64,000 nucleotides of DNA from Canicola haemoglobinophilus (GCF_002015075.1 NZ_MUXZ01000004.1:29020-93019), one strand, 5' to 3'; positions 53,617 to 63,405 are shown, numbered from the stretch's first letter. A program made the numbers and translations. Notes: generated by a model from the sequence alone, not told the origin.

Positions 53617-53620
53617 GGAT

Positions 53621-54787
53621 CTATAAACCTAACGCATATTTTAAGGCTTGTTTTTTCAATGGCGTTATTTTATCTGCACTTAGCAATGCCAAGTTACGCG
53701 CAATTTTCAATGGTAATATTTCTTCCTTAAAGGTTTTATAAAATACATCCATGCCTGTTTGCATAAGTAAGTTGTCAGGCTTACGGCGATTTTGATAGCG
53801 TTGTAAAACCTTATCTTCTGAAAAATCTTCGTTATTTTGCACCGCACTTTTTATCACTTCAAGCAAGACTTTCACATCTTTAAAACCTAAATTGACCCCT
53901 TGTCCAGCAAGTGGATTAATAGTGTGAGCTGCATCGCCAACTAAGACAATGCCTTGTTTAAAATAGTCTTGTGCATGACGGCGAGTGAGTGCAAAACTAG
54001 CCGCTTTTTGTACTTTTATGTTACCTAAACGCTGAGGGAAAGATTGATGAATTTCTTTTGCGAGTTTTTCATTTGTTAGTTGTTTTAATTCACGAATTTT
54101 TTGCGGACTGTCATACCAAACTAAACAAGCCTGTTTGTCTAGTAATGGCAACAAGGCACGAGGCCCAGTAGGATAAAATTGTTGCCAAGTAATGTCTTGT
54201 TGCTCTTGTTCTGTATCCACTAAAATGAGCATACAATCTTGTCTATATTGCCAGCCTGTTAAGCCAATCCCAGCAATTTGGCGTAGTTGTGAGTTGGCAC
54301 CATCTGCAGCGATAATCAGAGGCGCTTGATAACTTTCTCCATTAGATAAAAAAATGCGCCAATTTTTACCGCACTTTTCAACGTGAGTAATAGTATTTCC
54401 AAGGCTTGTTGTTATATTTGGAAAAGAGGAAAATGTTTGCCATAAACCTAGTTGAATCAGGTTATTTTCCACCATAAATCCAAGCTCAGGCAGTTGTAAA
54501 TCTTGGCTATGAAATTTTGTCGCAAAACCTTCGATTTCCCAAGTTTCTAATCCTCGATAGGGGCAAATCCGCATTTTTTCAATATGCTGCCAGGCTTGAA
54601 GATCTTTTAATAAATTAACTGAGGCTGCGCTAATTGCTGAGATACGGATGTCATAATCTGATGTTGGATCAAACAGAGGAAGTGCTTGATGTTCAATCAC
54701 ATGAACTTGCAATCCTAACGAGCCTAATCCTGATGCACAAGCAGCGCCAATCATGCCTCCGCCCACAACAATAATATCTTTTTGCAT
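53621..54787 (-). CDS. ubiF: FAD-dependent ubiquinone hydroxylase (UbiF)
   Basis: A 388-residue flavoprotein monooxygenase of the UbiH/UbiF/UbiI group. It is closest in pattern to UbiF, which hydroxylates the quinone ring before the final O-methylation by UbiG. The N-terminal Rossmann motif is IIVVGGGMIGAACASGLG. The second FAD motif is VGDAAHTINPLAGQGVNLG (around 285). UbiF-like stretches include SDYDIRISAISAASVNLLK, TWQQFYPTGPRALLPLLD and the ending KKQALKYALGL. It stands alone, with a terminator downstream and a divergent miaB. Confidence 0.9.
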   Translation of the reverse strand: MQKDIIVVGGGMIGAACASGLGSLGLQVHVIEHQALPLFDPTSDYDIRISAISAASVNLLKDLQAWQHIEKMRICPYRGLETWEIEGFATKFHSQDLQLPELGFMVENNLIQLGLWQTFSSFPNITTSLGNTITHVEKCGKNWRIFLSNGESYQAPLIIAADGANSQLRQIAGIGLTGWQYRQDCMLILVDTEQEQQDITWQQFYPTGPRALLPLLDKQACLVWYDSPQKIRELKQLTNEKLAKEIHQSFPQRLGNIKVQKAASFALTRRHAQDYFKQGIVLVGDAAHTINPLAGQGVNLGFKDVKVLLEVIKSAVQNNEDFSEDKVLQRYQNRRKPDNLLMQTGMDVFYKTFKEEILPLKIARNLALLSADKITPLKKQALKYALGL

Positions 54788-54939
54788 CTTCTTTTTCTCC
54801 GCCGATTAAATTGCCGCTATTTTAGCGCTATTAGGCAAATTTAAAAAATAAAATCTGATTTTTTAGCTAGCAACAGGCGCAACAACTCTGTAAAATAGCC
54901 GACTGATTTTTTACTTGTGAATTAATTTTAAATATACAA

Positions 54940-56364
54940 ATGACGCAGAAATTACATATTAAAACTTGGGGCTGTCAGATGAATGAATACGACAGCTCAA
55001 AAATGGCAGATTTGCTTTTAAATACTCATGGTTTAGAGTTGACCGAAGTGCCTGAGGAAGCTGATGTATTATTATTAAATACCTGTTCTATTCGTGAAAA
55101 AGCACAAGAAAAAGTGTTTCATCAGTTAGGTCGTTGGAAAGAGTTAAAGAAACAAAATCCTGGTTTAGTGATTGGTGTTGGTGGTTGTGTTGCTTCACAA
55201 GAAGGCGAACATATTCGCTCACGAGCGCCTTATGTTGATATTGTTTTTGGACCTCAAACTTTACATCGTTTGCCTGAAATGATTAATCAAATTCGTGGTG
55301 GTAAAAGCTCAGTGGTCGATGTAAGTTTCCCTGAAATTGAGAAATTTGACCGTTTGCCAGAGCCAAGAGCAGAAGGGCCAACCGCTTTCGTTTCAATTAT
55401 GGAAGGTTGCAACAAATATTGCTCGTTCTGTGTTGTGCCTTATACCCGCGGTGAAGAAGTTAGCCGTCCTGTTGATGATGTATTATTTGAGATTGCACAA
55501 TTAGCAGAACAAGGTGTGCGTGAAGTCAATTTATTGGGGCAAAATGTGAATGCTTATCGTGGCCCAACCCATGACGGTGGTATTTGTTCCTTTGCTGAGT
55601 TATTACGCTTAGTGGCTTCTATTGATGGCATCGATCGTTTACGTTTTACAACTAGCCATCCAATTGAATTTACCGATGATATTATTGATGTGTATGCTGA
55701 CACACCAGAACTAGTTAGTTTCTTACATCTACCCGTGCAAAGCGGTTCGGATCGTGTTTTAAATTTAATGAAACGAAATCACACCGCACTTGAATATAAA
55801 TCTATTATTCGTAAATTGAAAAAAGTGCGCCCAAATATTCAGATTAGTTCAGATTTCATTGTCGGTTTCCCAGGGGAAACAGATCAAGATTTTGAAGATA
55901 CAATGAATTTAATTGCACAAGTCAATTTTGATATGAGTTTCAGCTTTATTTATTCAGCTCGTCCAGGAACGCCAGCAGCAGACATGCCAGATGATGTTAC
56001 GGAAGATGAGAAAAAACAACGCTTATATTTGTTACAGCAACGTATTAATAACCAAGCTGCACAATTTAGTCGTGCAATGTTAGGAACAGAGCAGCGTGTG
56101 TTGGTTGAAGGGCCATCGAAAAAAGACATTATGGAATTAACAGGACGTACAGAAACCAACCGTATTGTTAATTTTGTGGGAACACCAGATATGATTGGTA
56201 AATTTGTTGATATTAAGATCACTGATGTTTATACCAATTCTTTGCGTGGCGATGTGGTTCGTACTGAAGATGAAATGGGATTACGTGTAGTTCAATCACC
56301 ACAAGCAGTAATTAATCGTACTCGTAAAGAAGATGAATTAGGTGTTGGACGTTATCAAGGATAA
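54940..56364 (+). CDS. miaB: tRNA-2-methylthio-N6-dimethylallyladenosine synthase MiaB
   Basis: A 474-residue radical-SAM methylthiotransferase that converts i6A37 to ms2i6A37 in tRNA. The N-terminal UPF0004 domain has cysteines in WGCQMNEYDSSKMAD, LLNTCSIREKAQEKV and GVGGCVASQEGE. The radical-SAM motif is CNKYCSFCVVPYTRG (around 157). A C-terminal TRAM domain starts near 378 (LVEGPSKKDIMELTGRTETN). Divergent from ubiF across 152 bases. The downstream polysaccharide genes begin about 95 bases later on the same strand. Confidence 0.97.
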   Translation: MTQKLHIKTWGCQMNEYDSSKMADLLLNTHGLELTEVPEEADVLLLNTCSIREKAQEKVFHQLGRWKELKKQNPGLVIGVGGCVASQEGEHIRSRAPYVDIVFGPQTLHRLPEMINQIRGGKSSVVDVSFPEIEKFDRLPEPRAEGPTAFVSIMEGCNKYCSFCVVPYTRGEEVSRPVDDVLFEIAQLAEQGVREVNLLGQNVNAYRGPTHDGGICSFAELLRLVASIDGIDRLRFTTSHPIEFTDDIIDVYADTPELVSFLHLPVQSGSDRVLNLMKRNHTALEYKSIIRKLKKVRPNIQISSDFIVGFPGETDQDFEDTMNLIAQVNFDMSFSFIYSARPGTPAADMPDDVTEDEKKQRLYLLQQRINNQAAQFSRAMLGTEQRVLVEGPSKKDIMELTGRTETNRIVNFVGTPDMIGKFVDIKITDVYTNSLRGDVVRTEDEMGLRVVQSPQAVINRTRKEDELGVGRYQG

Positions 56365-56460
56365 TCAACTTCTTAAATAAGATTTATATTTTTTCTAAAG
56401 CATTAGTTGTAAACGCAATTAATGCTTTAAATCATTATGAGCCAGATAATAGGAAATTCA

Positions 56461-57384
56461 ATGAACAATATTTTGCTGGAATTAAAAAATAAGTTAGCTG
56501 TAATTAATGATCTTATTGTTGATAAAAATAATGTGTTTTACTTCGATTATCCGCTGCATTTAAATGTGGGCGATTTATTGATTTATCACGGCACAAAACA
56601 ATTTTTTACAGATAATCAAATTAATATTAGATTGGAACGTTCAGTGCGTTCTTTTAGTTTATCTGAAGCAAAAAAATTAATTACGCCAAATACTACGATT
56701 TTATGCCATGGGGGCGGAAATTTTGGCGATTTATATCGAGTGTGCCAGCGCTTAAGAGAAACCTTGATTAAGGAATTTCCAAATAATCGCATTATTGTAA
56801 TGCCACAAAGTGTTCATTTTTCTACTGATGAAAAGCTAAATTTATCTGCACAAATTTTTAAAACTCATTCTGATTGCCATTTATTTGCAAGAGATACGAA
56901 GTCAGAAGAGTTAATGAAAAAATTTTCTAATAATGTATATCTTTCGCCTGATATGGCACATCAACTTTATGGCGCTTTAGCTAAATATCAAAAAAATAAT
57001 AACCCAATTTTATATTTTATGCGTAGAGATGCAGAAAAAATTGATAATAATATTTCTGTACAGGCTAAAACGAAAGATTGGGGCGATATTGTTAGCAATA
57101 GTGAAAGAAATCTTGCTAATCTACTTTGGCTTATATCTGAAATAACTCGCCGTACGGGACTTTATTTTATTAACAATTGGATAAATAAATTTTGGTTTTC
57201 TTATACTAAGAAAATTGTTCAACGTAGCGAAAAGGAATTTTTATCTTACAGTAAAGTCATTACAGATAGATTACATGGACATATTTTCTCTTGTTTATTA
57301 GAAATACCTAATGAAGTGCAAGATAATCTCTATGGAAAGAATAGCGGTTACTATAATGCATGGACTAAAGATTTAAATTTATAA
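56461..57384 (+). CDS. Polysaccharide pyruvyl transferase family protein
   Basis: A 307-residue protein of the polysaccharide pyruvyl transferase family (CsaB/EpsO-like), which adds pyruvate ketals to surface glycans. Family features are YPLHLNVGDLLIYHGTKQFF, the glycine-rich HGGGNFGDLYRVCQRLRE (around 88-105) and IVMPQSVHFS. ATG 56461 is preceded by TAGGAAA with good spacing. An in-frame ATG at 56437 is less well placed. It is first in a tightly packed polysaccharide operon. In such loci, members also act on other donor substrates, so the exact chemistry is inferred. Confidence 0.82.
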   Translation: MNNILLELKNKLAVINDLIVDKNNVFYFDYPLHLNVGDLLIYHGTKQFFTDNQINIRLERSVRSFSLSEAKKLITPNTTILCHGGGNFGDLYRVCQRLRETLIKEFPNNRIIVMPQSVHFSTDEKLNLSAQIFKTHSDCHLFARDTKSEELMKKFSNNVYLSPDMAHQLYGALAKYQKNNNPILYFMRRDAEKIDNNISVQAKTKDWGDIVSNSERNLANLLWLISEITRRTGLYFINNWINKFWFSYTKKIVQRSEKEFLSYSKVITDRLHGHIFSCLLEIPNEVQDNLYGKNSGYYNAWTKDLNL

Positions 57385-57386
57385 AA

Positions 57387-58556
57387 ATGAACGCTAAATT
57401 AATTAAATTAATTTTTGCTACTTTTATTAGTAGTATTCTAAGTGTATTCTCTTCTTTCTTTTTAGCAAGATTACTAAGTGTAGAAGAGCGGGGAGAATTT
57501 CAACTTTTTCTAAGTTTAATTAATTACATCACTATTATTGCTTCTGGCGGTTTAGGTTTCTCTATTGCTTTATCTATTAAGAATAAACATTATTTGAATT
57601 GGGAAAAATATCTTGCTTATTCAATAATCTTTTCTATTGTTATTGCGCTCATAACTAATCTTATTGTTTACTCAAATTTTTATATCATCTTAGTAATTAA
57701 TGTCATTTTCTTAATTATTTCTAATTACACATTAGAGCTATCTAAAATAGATCATAATCTTAAATTATATCAATATCTTAATATTCAGCAGCCTTTACTT
57801 TCCTCGCTTCTTTACTTTATTGTGTATTACTTATATGGAGAACAATCCATAAAGTTAATTGTAAATATTTATACTGCAATTATGTTTTTACAAATTGCAT
57901 TTTGCATTTACTTTTTAGCTAAAATGGATAAGCGCTTTAAAGCTGAGTTAGTTATCCCCCTTGATAAGCAATTTGTTCGTAAAAACTGGTTTAAGCAAAA
58001 TCTATTACAGGTTTTTGGGGCGACTTCAGCTAATTTGGATAAATTTATTATTGCCAGTTTCTTAGGTAACTATGTACTGGGACTTTATGCTATTGGCGTT
58101 ATATTTGAGGCATTGATTACTAGATTTACTAATATGCTATCTGATTATTATTATTCTGGTTTAATTAATAAATTAAATCGTTTAAAAATAATTGTAATTT
58201 TAATCGCACTTGCTAGTTTCGCTACTATCTTTATCATTCCTTTTATTGCTGATAAGTTAGTTACTATTGCATTTGGAAAAAAATATCTTGATATAGCGCC
58301 TTTATTAGTATTTTTCTTTATCAATTCTATATTATCTGGTATGTCTTGGATTTTGACTCAGAAAATGCTGATTTTAGGTAAACAAATATTGGTTATAACT
58401 CGTCAATTAGTTTCAATGATTATTTTTGTTATTGGTTTCTTCTTATTTAGGCATCTTGAAATTTATGGCGTCGTATATGCTTTATTGTTAGCGAGCATTT
58501 CTCGTTTGCTAATTTCTATTTTTTATCATTACAAGTTTAAGTTGGTAGATGAATAA
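57387..58556 (+). CDS. Polysaccharide flippase (Wzx-like)
   Basis: A 389-residue protein with roughly ten to twelve hydrophobic helices, the hallmark of Wzx/MATE-type lipid-linked oligosaccharide flippases. The N-terminus SSFFLARLLSVEERGEFQLFLS and the middle LLQVFGATSANLDKFIIASFLGNYVLGLYAIGV resemble that family. It would move the undecaprenyl-linked repeat unit across the inner membrane. By eye it is very AT-rich and has no canonical uptake sequence. It starts two bases after the preceding gene and ends directly before the next. Confidence 0.85.
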   Translation: MNAKLIKLIFATFISSILSVFSSFFLARLLSVEERGEFQLFLSLINYITIIASGGLGFSIALSIKNKHYLNWEKYLAYSIIFSIVIALITNLIVYSNFYIILVINVIFLIISNYTLELSKIDHNLKLYQYLNIQQPLLSSLLYFIVYYLYGEQSIKLIVNIYTAIMFLQIAFCIYFLAKMDKRFKAELVIPLDKQFVRKNWFKQNLLQVFGATSANLDKFIIASFLGNYVLGLYAIGVIFEALITRFTNMLSDYYYSGLINKLNRLKIIVILIALASFATIFIIPFIADKLVTIAFGKKYLDIAPLLVFFFINSILSGMSWILTQKMLILGKQILVITRQLVSMIIFVIGFFLFRHLEIYGVVYALLLASISRLLISIFYHYKFKLVDE

Positions 58557-59369
58557 ATGAATAATAGACCTTTAATTTCAGTCATAATCCCTTGCTATAA
58601 TGCAGAGAAGTTTGTCGAAAAATCAGTTCGCTCAATTATGGAGCAAACTTATAATAATTTAGAAATCATACTGATAAATGACTGTTCAACAGATAATACA
58701 GAGTTTATTTTGCAACAGTTAGCTCTTGAAGATAAAAGAATTGTTTATATTAAAAATGACCATAATCTAAAATTACCAAAAACTTTAAATAAAGGGATTG
58801 CTTTAGCTCAAGGTGAATATATTGCAAGAATGGATGCAGATGATATAGCAGTTCCTGAAAGATTAGAGACGCAAATGAATTTTATGCTAAATAACCCAGA
58901 AATAGATCTTGTTGGTACAAATTTAAAGCATTTAGATGAACATGATAATTTTACTGGCTATGCGTCCGCACAGCCAACAGAGCATAAAGACATTGTTAAA
59001 CAATTAGCATGGAAATGTACTATTGTTCATCCTTCAATTTTAGCTAAAAAAAGTTTATTCACTGAGTTAAATGGATTTGATGAAAGTATTGTTTATGCTG
59101 AAGATTATGAATTATGGATAAGAGCTTATTTAGCAGGGAAAAAATTTGCTAATTTAGACGAACCTTTATTGCATTATCGTATTCATCAAAAACAAATGAC
59201 CTCTAATACTTTTAATTCTTCTCATGCAAAAATTATTCGAGCATTTTTATATCAAGGTTTTAAAAAGAGCGGTCGATTTGGTTTTATTTTTGGTATGTTT
59301 GTACAAACACCATTTTTTTATTATTTAATTAATGCTACAGAAAATCTAAGACAGAGATTACGGAAATGA
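58557..59369 (+). CDS. Family 2 glycosyltransferase
   Basis: A 270-residue inverting GT-A fold transferase. The N-terminus ISVIIPCYNAEKFVEKSVRS and LINDCSTDNTEFIL are classical GT2 sequences. The DxD metal-binding motif is in YIARMDADDIAVPERLE (around 91-107). The acceptor-side motif GFDESIVYAEDYELWIRAYL follows near 175. It begins immediately after the flippase stop and overlaps the following gene by four bases. The sugar transferred cannot be predicted. Confidence 0.9.
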   Translation: MNNRPLISVIIPCYNAEKFVEKSVRSIMEQTYNNLEIILINDCSTDNTEFILQQLALEDKRIVYIKNDHNLKLPKTLNKGIALAQGEYIARMDADDIAVPERLETQMNFMLNNPEIDLVGTNLKHLDEHDNFTGYASAQPTEHKDIVKQLAWKCTIVHPSILAKKSLFTELNGFDESIVYAEDYELWIRAYLAGKKFANLDEPLLHYRIHQKQMTSNTFNSSHAKIIRAFLYQGFKKSGRFGFIFGMFVQTPFFYYLINATENLRQRLRK

Positions 59370-60526
59370 TATTTTTATCTTATTTTTCCTTATATTTATT
59401 GCTTTTTGATTTAGATATACCCTTTTTCCGTGGTGTAGGATCTTCTCCATTCTCGCTTATGATAAGCCTTGCTGTGATCTATTGGCATTGGGAAGAAGTC
59501 AAAAAAAGAATTCCATTATTACGGGAAGAATTTACTAAAATTGCACTGTTATTTATCGGATTATCTTTATATGTTGCGATACGTATTTTTATCGATGGAA
59601 TGGCAGATTTATCTTATTTAGGGACATCGCTAAAAGGACTAACCATTTTTGTAGCAACCATTTGTTATTTATTAGCCTTTGAACAACAAGATTTATTTGA
59701 GAAATTATTAAATATTTTCTTTATTAATGCATTAATTGCTTTGTTTGTCGGAACTATCCAAGATTTCCAGCCTTATGTTAATTTATTTAAACCTAACGGT
59801 AGTACAGAACTAATCGGTCGAATTGCTTACAGAAATGCTTTTTTATCTGGTTCAGGTTATTTTGGTATTGGTGCACCTTTTGGCATTGCCAGTGCATTTT
59901 TTATTGGTATTTTATTGCAAGCTAAAAAACTGTCGCTAAGTGCCTTATTTAAATTAGTGGTTATTGTTCTAATGGCAATTTTTGCTGCAAGAACGGTTTT
60001 CTTCTGCTTAGCTATTGTTGTTGGATATTTGATCTTTATTCGCCGAAATTTACAAGCATTATTTATTTTTATTGTTTTAGCTCTACTAGGCTATGGCATT
60101 TTAAGCCTCGAGATGTTTCAGCATTATCAAACATGGATTTTTGAATTATTTGCTAAAGGAATTGCAGGCTCTGAAAGTGGTGCCCATTTCTTTGCGGAAC
60201 ATTTAAAATTACCTAAAGATATTTACACCTTTTTCTTTGGTGCAGGAAAATATGTTTCGGCAACAGGGGGATATTATATGAATACAGATGTAGGATATTT
60301 AAGACATTGGTATTTTGGCGGAATTTTCTTCATGTTAGCAACATTGTTAATACCTATTTTGCTTTATGTCAAAAATAAACAGCCTTTATTTTTATGGGTA
60401 ATTATTCCTTGTTGTTTAGTTTTACATTTAAAAGGTTTATTAATTTATAATAACCCAACCGCAACACCTTTATTAATTTTAATATCACATATTTTATATA
60501 CAAGATATAAAGAGAACTCGATTTAA
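59366..60526 (+). CDS. Putative O-antigen/surface polysaccharide polymerase (Wzy-like)
   Basis: A 386-residue polytopic inner-membrane protein with about ten hydrophobic segments. A large hydrophilic loop in the second half (around 250-300) fits the Wzy polymerase topology. No diagnostic residue set is available, since Wzy proteins share topology more than sequence. Its place between the flippase/GT2 and GT4 genes supports polymerase over O-antigen ligase. Start and stop overlap both neighbours by one to four bases. Confidence 0.75.
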   Translation: MIFLSYFSLYLLLFDLDIPFFRGVGSSPFSLMISLAVIYWHWEEVKKRIPLLREEFTKIALLFIGLSLYVAIRIFIDGMADLSYLGTSLKGLTIFVATICYLLAFEQQDLFEKLLNIFFINALIALFVGTIQDFQPYVNLFKPNGSTELIGRIAYRNAFLSGSGYFGIGAPFGIASAFFIGILLQAKKLSLSALFKLVVIVLMAIFAARTVFFCLAIVVGYLIFIRRNLQALFIFIVLALLGYGILSLEMFQHYQTWIFELFAKGIAGSESGAHFFAEHLKLPKDIYTFFFGAGKYVSATGGYYMNTDVGYLRHWYFGGIFFMLATLLIPILLYVKNKQPLFLWVIIPCCLVLHLKGLLIYNNPTATPLLILISHILYTRYKENSI

Positions 60527-61635
60527 TGAAAATATTATATTTAATCACAGATCTTGGCGTGGGTGGAGCAGAGCGCCAAGTATGCGATTTAGCCGATAAA
60601 TTTGCTGAAAAAGATCATCAAGTGACTCTAGTTTCTTTATCAGATCATTTGCAAAATAACCTATTACCTAAAAATCCAAATGTGAAAGTGATTAAGTTAA
60701 AGATGACAAAAACACTTTCTGGATTTGTGCGCACTTATTTACAATTACGCCAAATTATTACCGCACTTAAACCAGATGTTGTTCATTCCCACATGGTTCA
60801 TGCGAATTTAATGGCTCGTTTATTACGTTTAACTTGTTCATTGCCAAAACTGATTTGCACTGCGCATAGTAGTAATGAAGGTGGAAAATTACGCATGTTG
60901 GCTTATCGTTTCACGAATTTTTTATCTGATGCAAATACAAATGTAAGTCAAGAGTCAGTGGAAAGTTTTATCCAAAAAGGCGCAATGAAGCCTTCGCAAA
61001 TGTTTGCTATGCCTAATGGAATTGATACAGATAAATTTATAAAAGATCTGGCGTTACGTGAAAAATTAAGACAAGAACTCTCAATTTCAGAACAAACTTA
61101 TGTGTTTCTTGCCGTGGGGCGTTTAACCGATCCAAAAGACTATCCCAATTTAATCAAGGCATTTGCTCAAGTTCACTTGCAGGCTAAAAATACTTTATTA
61201 GTTATTGCGGGCATTGGGGAATTAGAAGCAGAGTTAAAATCTCTTGTGGCACAACTTAATCTACAGAATTCAGTCAAGTTACTGGGTTTACGCCGAGATA
61301 TTCCAGCAATCATGAATATTGCTGATACCTATGTTCTTTCTTCTTATTATGAAGGCTTACCTTTAGTACTCGGCGAAGCAATGTCTTGTGAAAATATTAT
61401 CGTGGCAACCGATTGTGGTGGGACCAAAGAAATGGTACAAAATCATGGTTTTTTAGTGCCTAAACAAAGTAGTGATTTATTAGCAGAAAAAATGTTGTAT
61501 AGCATGAATTTATCTGTGGAAGAACGGACTAAGTTAGGGATTTCAGCAAGAGAACATATTATTGCGCATTATTCCTTAACCTATATTACAGAAAAATGGC
61601 TTGAACTTTATAGCGCTAAAGTGCGGTCAAATTAG
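60526..61635 (+). CDS. Family 4 glycosyltransferase
   Basis: A 369-residue retaining GT-B fold enzyme. The N-terminal acceptor domain opens with ILYLITDLGVGGAERQVCDL. The nucleotide-sugar domain has FLAVGRLTDPKDYPNLIKAF (around 195) and the EX7E motif in EGLPLVLGEAMSC (around 283). It is the fifth gene of the locus and starts at the preceding stop. An uptake sequence sits inside it (near 60762) and another at its end (61619). Confidence 0.92.
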   Translation: MKILYLITDLGVGGAERQVCDLADKFAEKDHQVTLVSLSDHLQNNLLPKNPNVKVIKLKMTKTLSGFVRTYLQLRQIITALKPDVVHSHMVHANLMARLLRLTCSLPKLICTAHSSNEGGKLRMLAYRFTNFLSDANTNVSQESVESFIQKGAMKPSQMFAMPNGIDTDKFIKDLALREKLRQELSISEQTYVFLAVGRLTDPKDYPNLIKAFAQVHLQAKNTLLVIAGIGELEAELKSLVAQLNLQNSVKLLGLRRDIPAIMNIADTYVLSSYYEGLPLVLGEAMSCENIIVATDCGGTKEMVQNHGFLVPKQSSDLLAEKMLYSMNLSVEERTKLGISAREHIIAHYSLTYITEKWLELYSAKVRSN

Positions 61636-61646
61636 GATATTATTTG

Positions 61647-62777
61647 ATGAAAATTCTTTTTCTTACTAATGCAGCTTCCAGCCTTTATGGTTTTAGGAAA
61701 GAATTGATTAAAAAATTAATTCAGCAGGGGCATAGTATTGACGCTTTTATTTCAGAGACTACGACAGAAGAACTTGAACTTGTAAAAAATCTTGGGGTTA
61801 ATCCTATTCTTTATAAATTAAATCGCGGTGGTTTAAATCCATTTGCTGATTTGTGGGTGACTTATAAACTGGCTAAAAAAATTAAGCAATTATCTCCTGA
61901 TATTGCTTTTCCTTACTTTGCAAAACCTATAGTGTTTGGCACATTAGCTGCAAAATGGGCTCGAGTTCCTCGAATTGTAGGAATGTTAGATGGATTGGGT
62001 TATGCCTTTACAGAGCAACCTGAAGGATTAAGTTTTAAAGCTAAATTATTACGTATGATTCAGGTCTTATTGTATAAATGGAGCTTGCCGAAATTAGATA
62101 AATTGATTTTATTAAATAAAGACGATTTTGCTGATCTGATCATAAAATATAATATCAAAGCCAAACAAACGGAGATCTTAGGCGGAATAGGACTTGATCT
62201 CAATGAATATGTTTATTCGCCAATTAATCTAGTAAATCCTCCGATTAAATTTTTGTTTATTGGGCGTTTATTAAAAGAAAAAGGCATACATGAATTTATT
62301 GCCGCAGCAAGAAAAGTAAAACAAGCCTATCCAGACACTGTGTTTACTGTTTTGGGAAGCATTGATAAAGCCAATATGGGCGCGCTTTCAGAAAATGCAT
62401 TAAATGAATTAATTCGTAGTGGCATTATTGAATATCCAGGGCAGGTGACCGATGTGAGTAAATGGATAACCGATCATCACATTTTTGTTCTCCCCTCTTA
62501 TCGAGAAGGCGTACCTCGTAGCACACAGGAAGCAATGGCGATTGGACGTCCAGTGATAACTACTAATGTGGCAGGGTGTAGAGAAACAGTAGAAGATAAT
62601 TTGAATGGTTTTCTTGTTGCACCTTGGAATGCTGATGAATTGGCTGAGAAAATGATTTACTTTATTCAACACCCTGAAATGATTAAGAAAATGGGTGAAG
62701 AAAGTTATCAAATCGCAAAGGAAAAATTTGATAGTATTAAAGTAAATGAGAAGTTAGTGAAGATGATTTTACCTTAA
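61647..62777 (+). CDS. Family 4 glycosyltransferase
   Basis: A 376-residue GT-B enzyme with the N-terminal motif KILFLTNAASSLYGFRKEL. Other features are the acceptor-side GMLDGLGYAFTE, the donor-domain opening FLFIGRLLKEKGIHEFI (around 205) and EX7E in REGVPRSTQEAMAIGRP (around 290). A TTG three bases upstream opens the frame, but ATG 61647 is the more likely start. The GLGYAF region resembles enzymes that act on a lipid-linked first or second sugar (CapM/PglA-like), but this is tentative. Last glycosyltransferase of the locus. Confidence 0.9.
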   Translation: MKILFLTNAASSLYGFRKELIKKLIQQGHSIDAFISETTTEELELVKNLGVNPILYKLNRGGLNPFADLWVTYKLAKKIKQLSPDIAFPYFAKPIVFGTLAAKWARVPRIVGMLDGLGYAFTEQPEGLSFKAKLLRMIQVLLYKWSLPKLDKLILLNKDDFADLIIKYNIKAKQTEILGGIGLDLNEYVYSPINLVNPPIKFLFIGRLLKEKGIHEFIAAARKVKQAYPDTVFTVLGSIDKANMGALSENALNELIRSGIIEYPGQVTDVSKWITDHHIFVLPSYREGVPRSTQEAMAIGRPVITTNVAGCRETVEDNLNGFLVAPWNADELAEKMIYFIQHPEMIKKMGEESYQIAKEKFDSIKVNEKLVKMILP

Positions 62778-62805
62778 TAGGTAATATGAAAATGACGGAA
62801 TGATT

Positions 62806-63405
62806 ATGAAAAAAATTTGCTTATTATGGATTTCTTGCTTATTTTCAACCGCACTTTTAGCGCAATGGAAACCTGTGGGAAATGGTGATTATGATTGGGG
62901 GCCTTTTCATGTTTATAACGTTAGTCTTTATAGTGAAAATGGAGAATATCAAGATGGTCAACGTCCTATGATGTTATCCTTTAAGTTTGCTAAGCCAGTG
63001 GAAGGGCGTAGTTTTATTATTAGTTTAATCAAAGAGATCAAAGGCTTAGATTTAGGCGAGAATGTGGAAAAAAACTTAGAAAGTTTACAAAGAGCATTTC
63101 CTGATTTTGTACCAAATGACATTCTGAGTTATATCGCTTTAGAAGATAAAGGTTACTTCATTTTGAATGATGAGGTTTTGGAGTTTACTTTAGATGCTCA
63201 ATTTAACCAAGCGTTGTTAGATATATGGTTATCGCCAAAAACGAGCTTTTCTAAATTACAAAAAAAATTATTAGGCAAAGAGCAAAGTTCAGAATTAGAT
63301 ATTAAGGAATTGATGGTAAAACCAGAAGTTCAACAATTACATGAAGGGGATATTGAGCCACAACTACCCCCTAATTTTGAACTAAATAATATATCAAGAG
63401 ACTAA
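62806..63405 (+). CDS. Periplasmic chalcone isomerase-like protein
   Basis: A 199-residue exported protein. A cleavable signal peptide (KKICLLWISCLFSTALLA) precedes QWKPVGNGDYDWGPFHVYNVSLYS, which is the opening strand pattern of the bacterial chalcone-isomerase-like family. Such proteins lack the plant catalytic context and have no proven activity in bacteria. An in-frame ATG six bases upstream (62800) is an alternative start. An uptake sequence lies inside the signal-peptide coding region (near 62850), so the ACCGCACTT encodes part of the export signal. Confidence 0.78.
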   Translation: MKKICLLWISCLFSTALLAQWKPVGNGDYDWGPFHVYNVSLYSENGEYQDGQRPMMLSFKFAKPVEGRSFIISLIKEIKGLDLGENVEKNLESLQRAFPDFVPNDILSYIALEDKGYFILNDEVLEFTLDAQFNQALLDIWLSPKTSFSKLQKKLLGKEQSSELDIKELMVKPEVQQLHEGDIEPQLPPNFELNNISRD

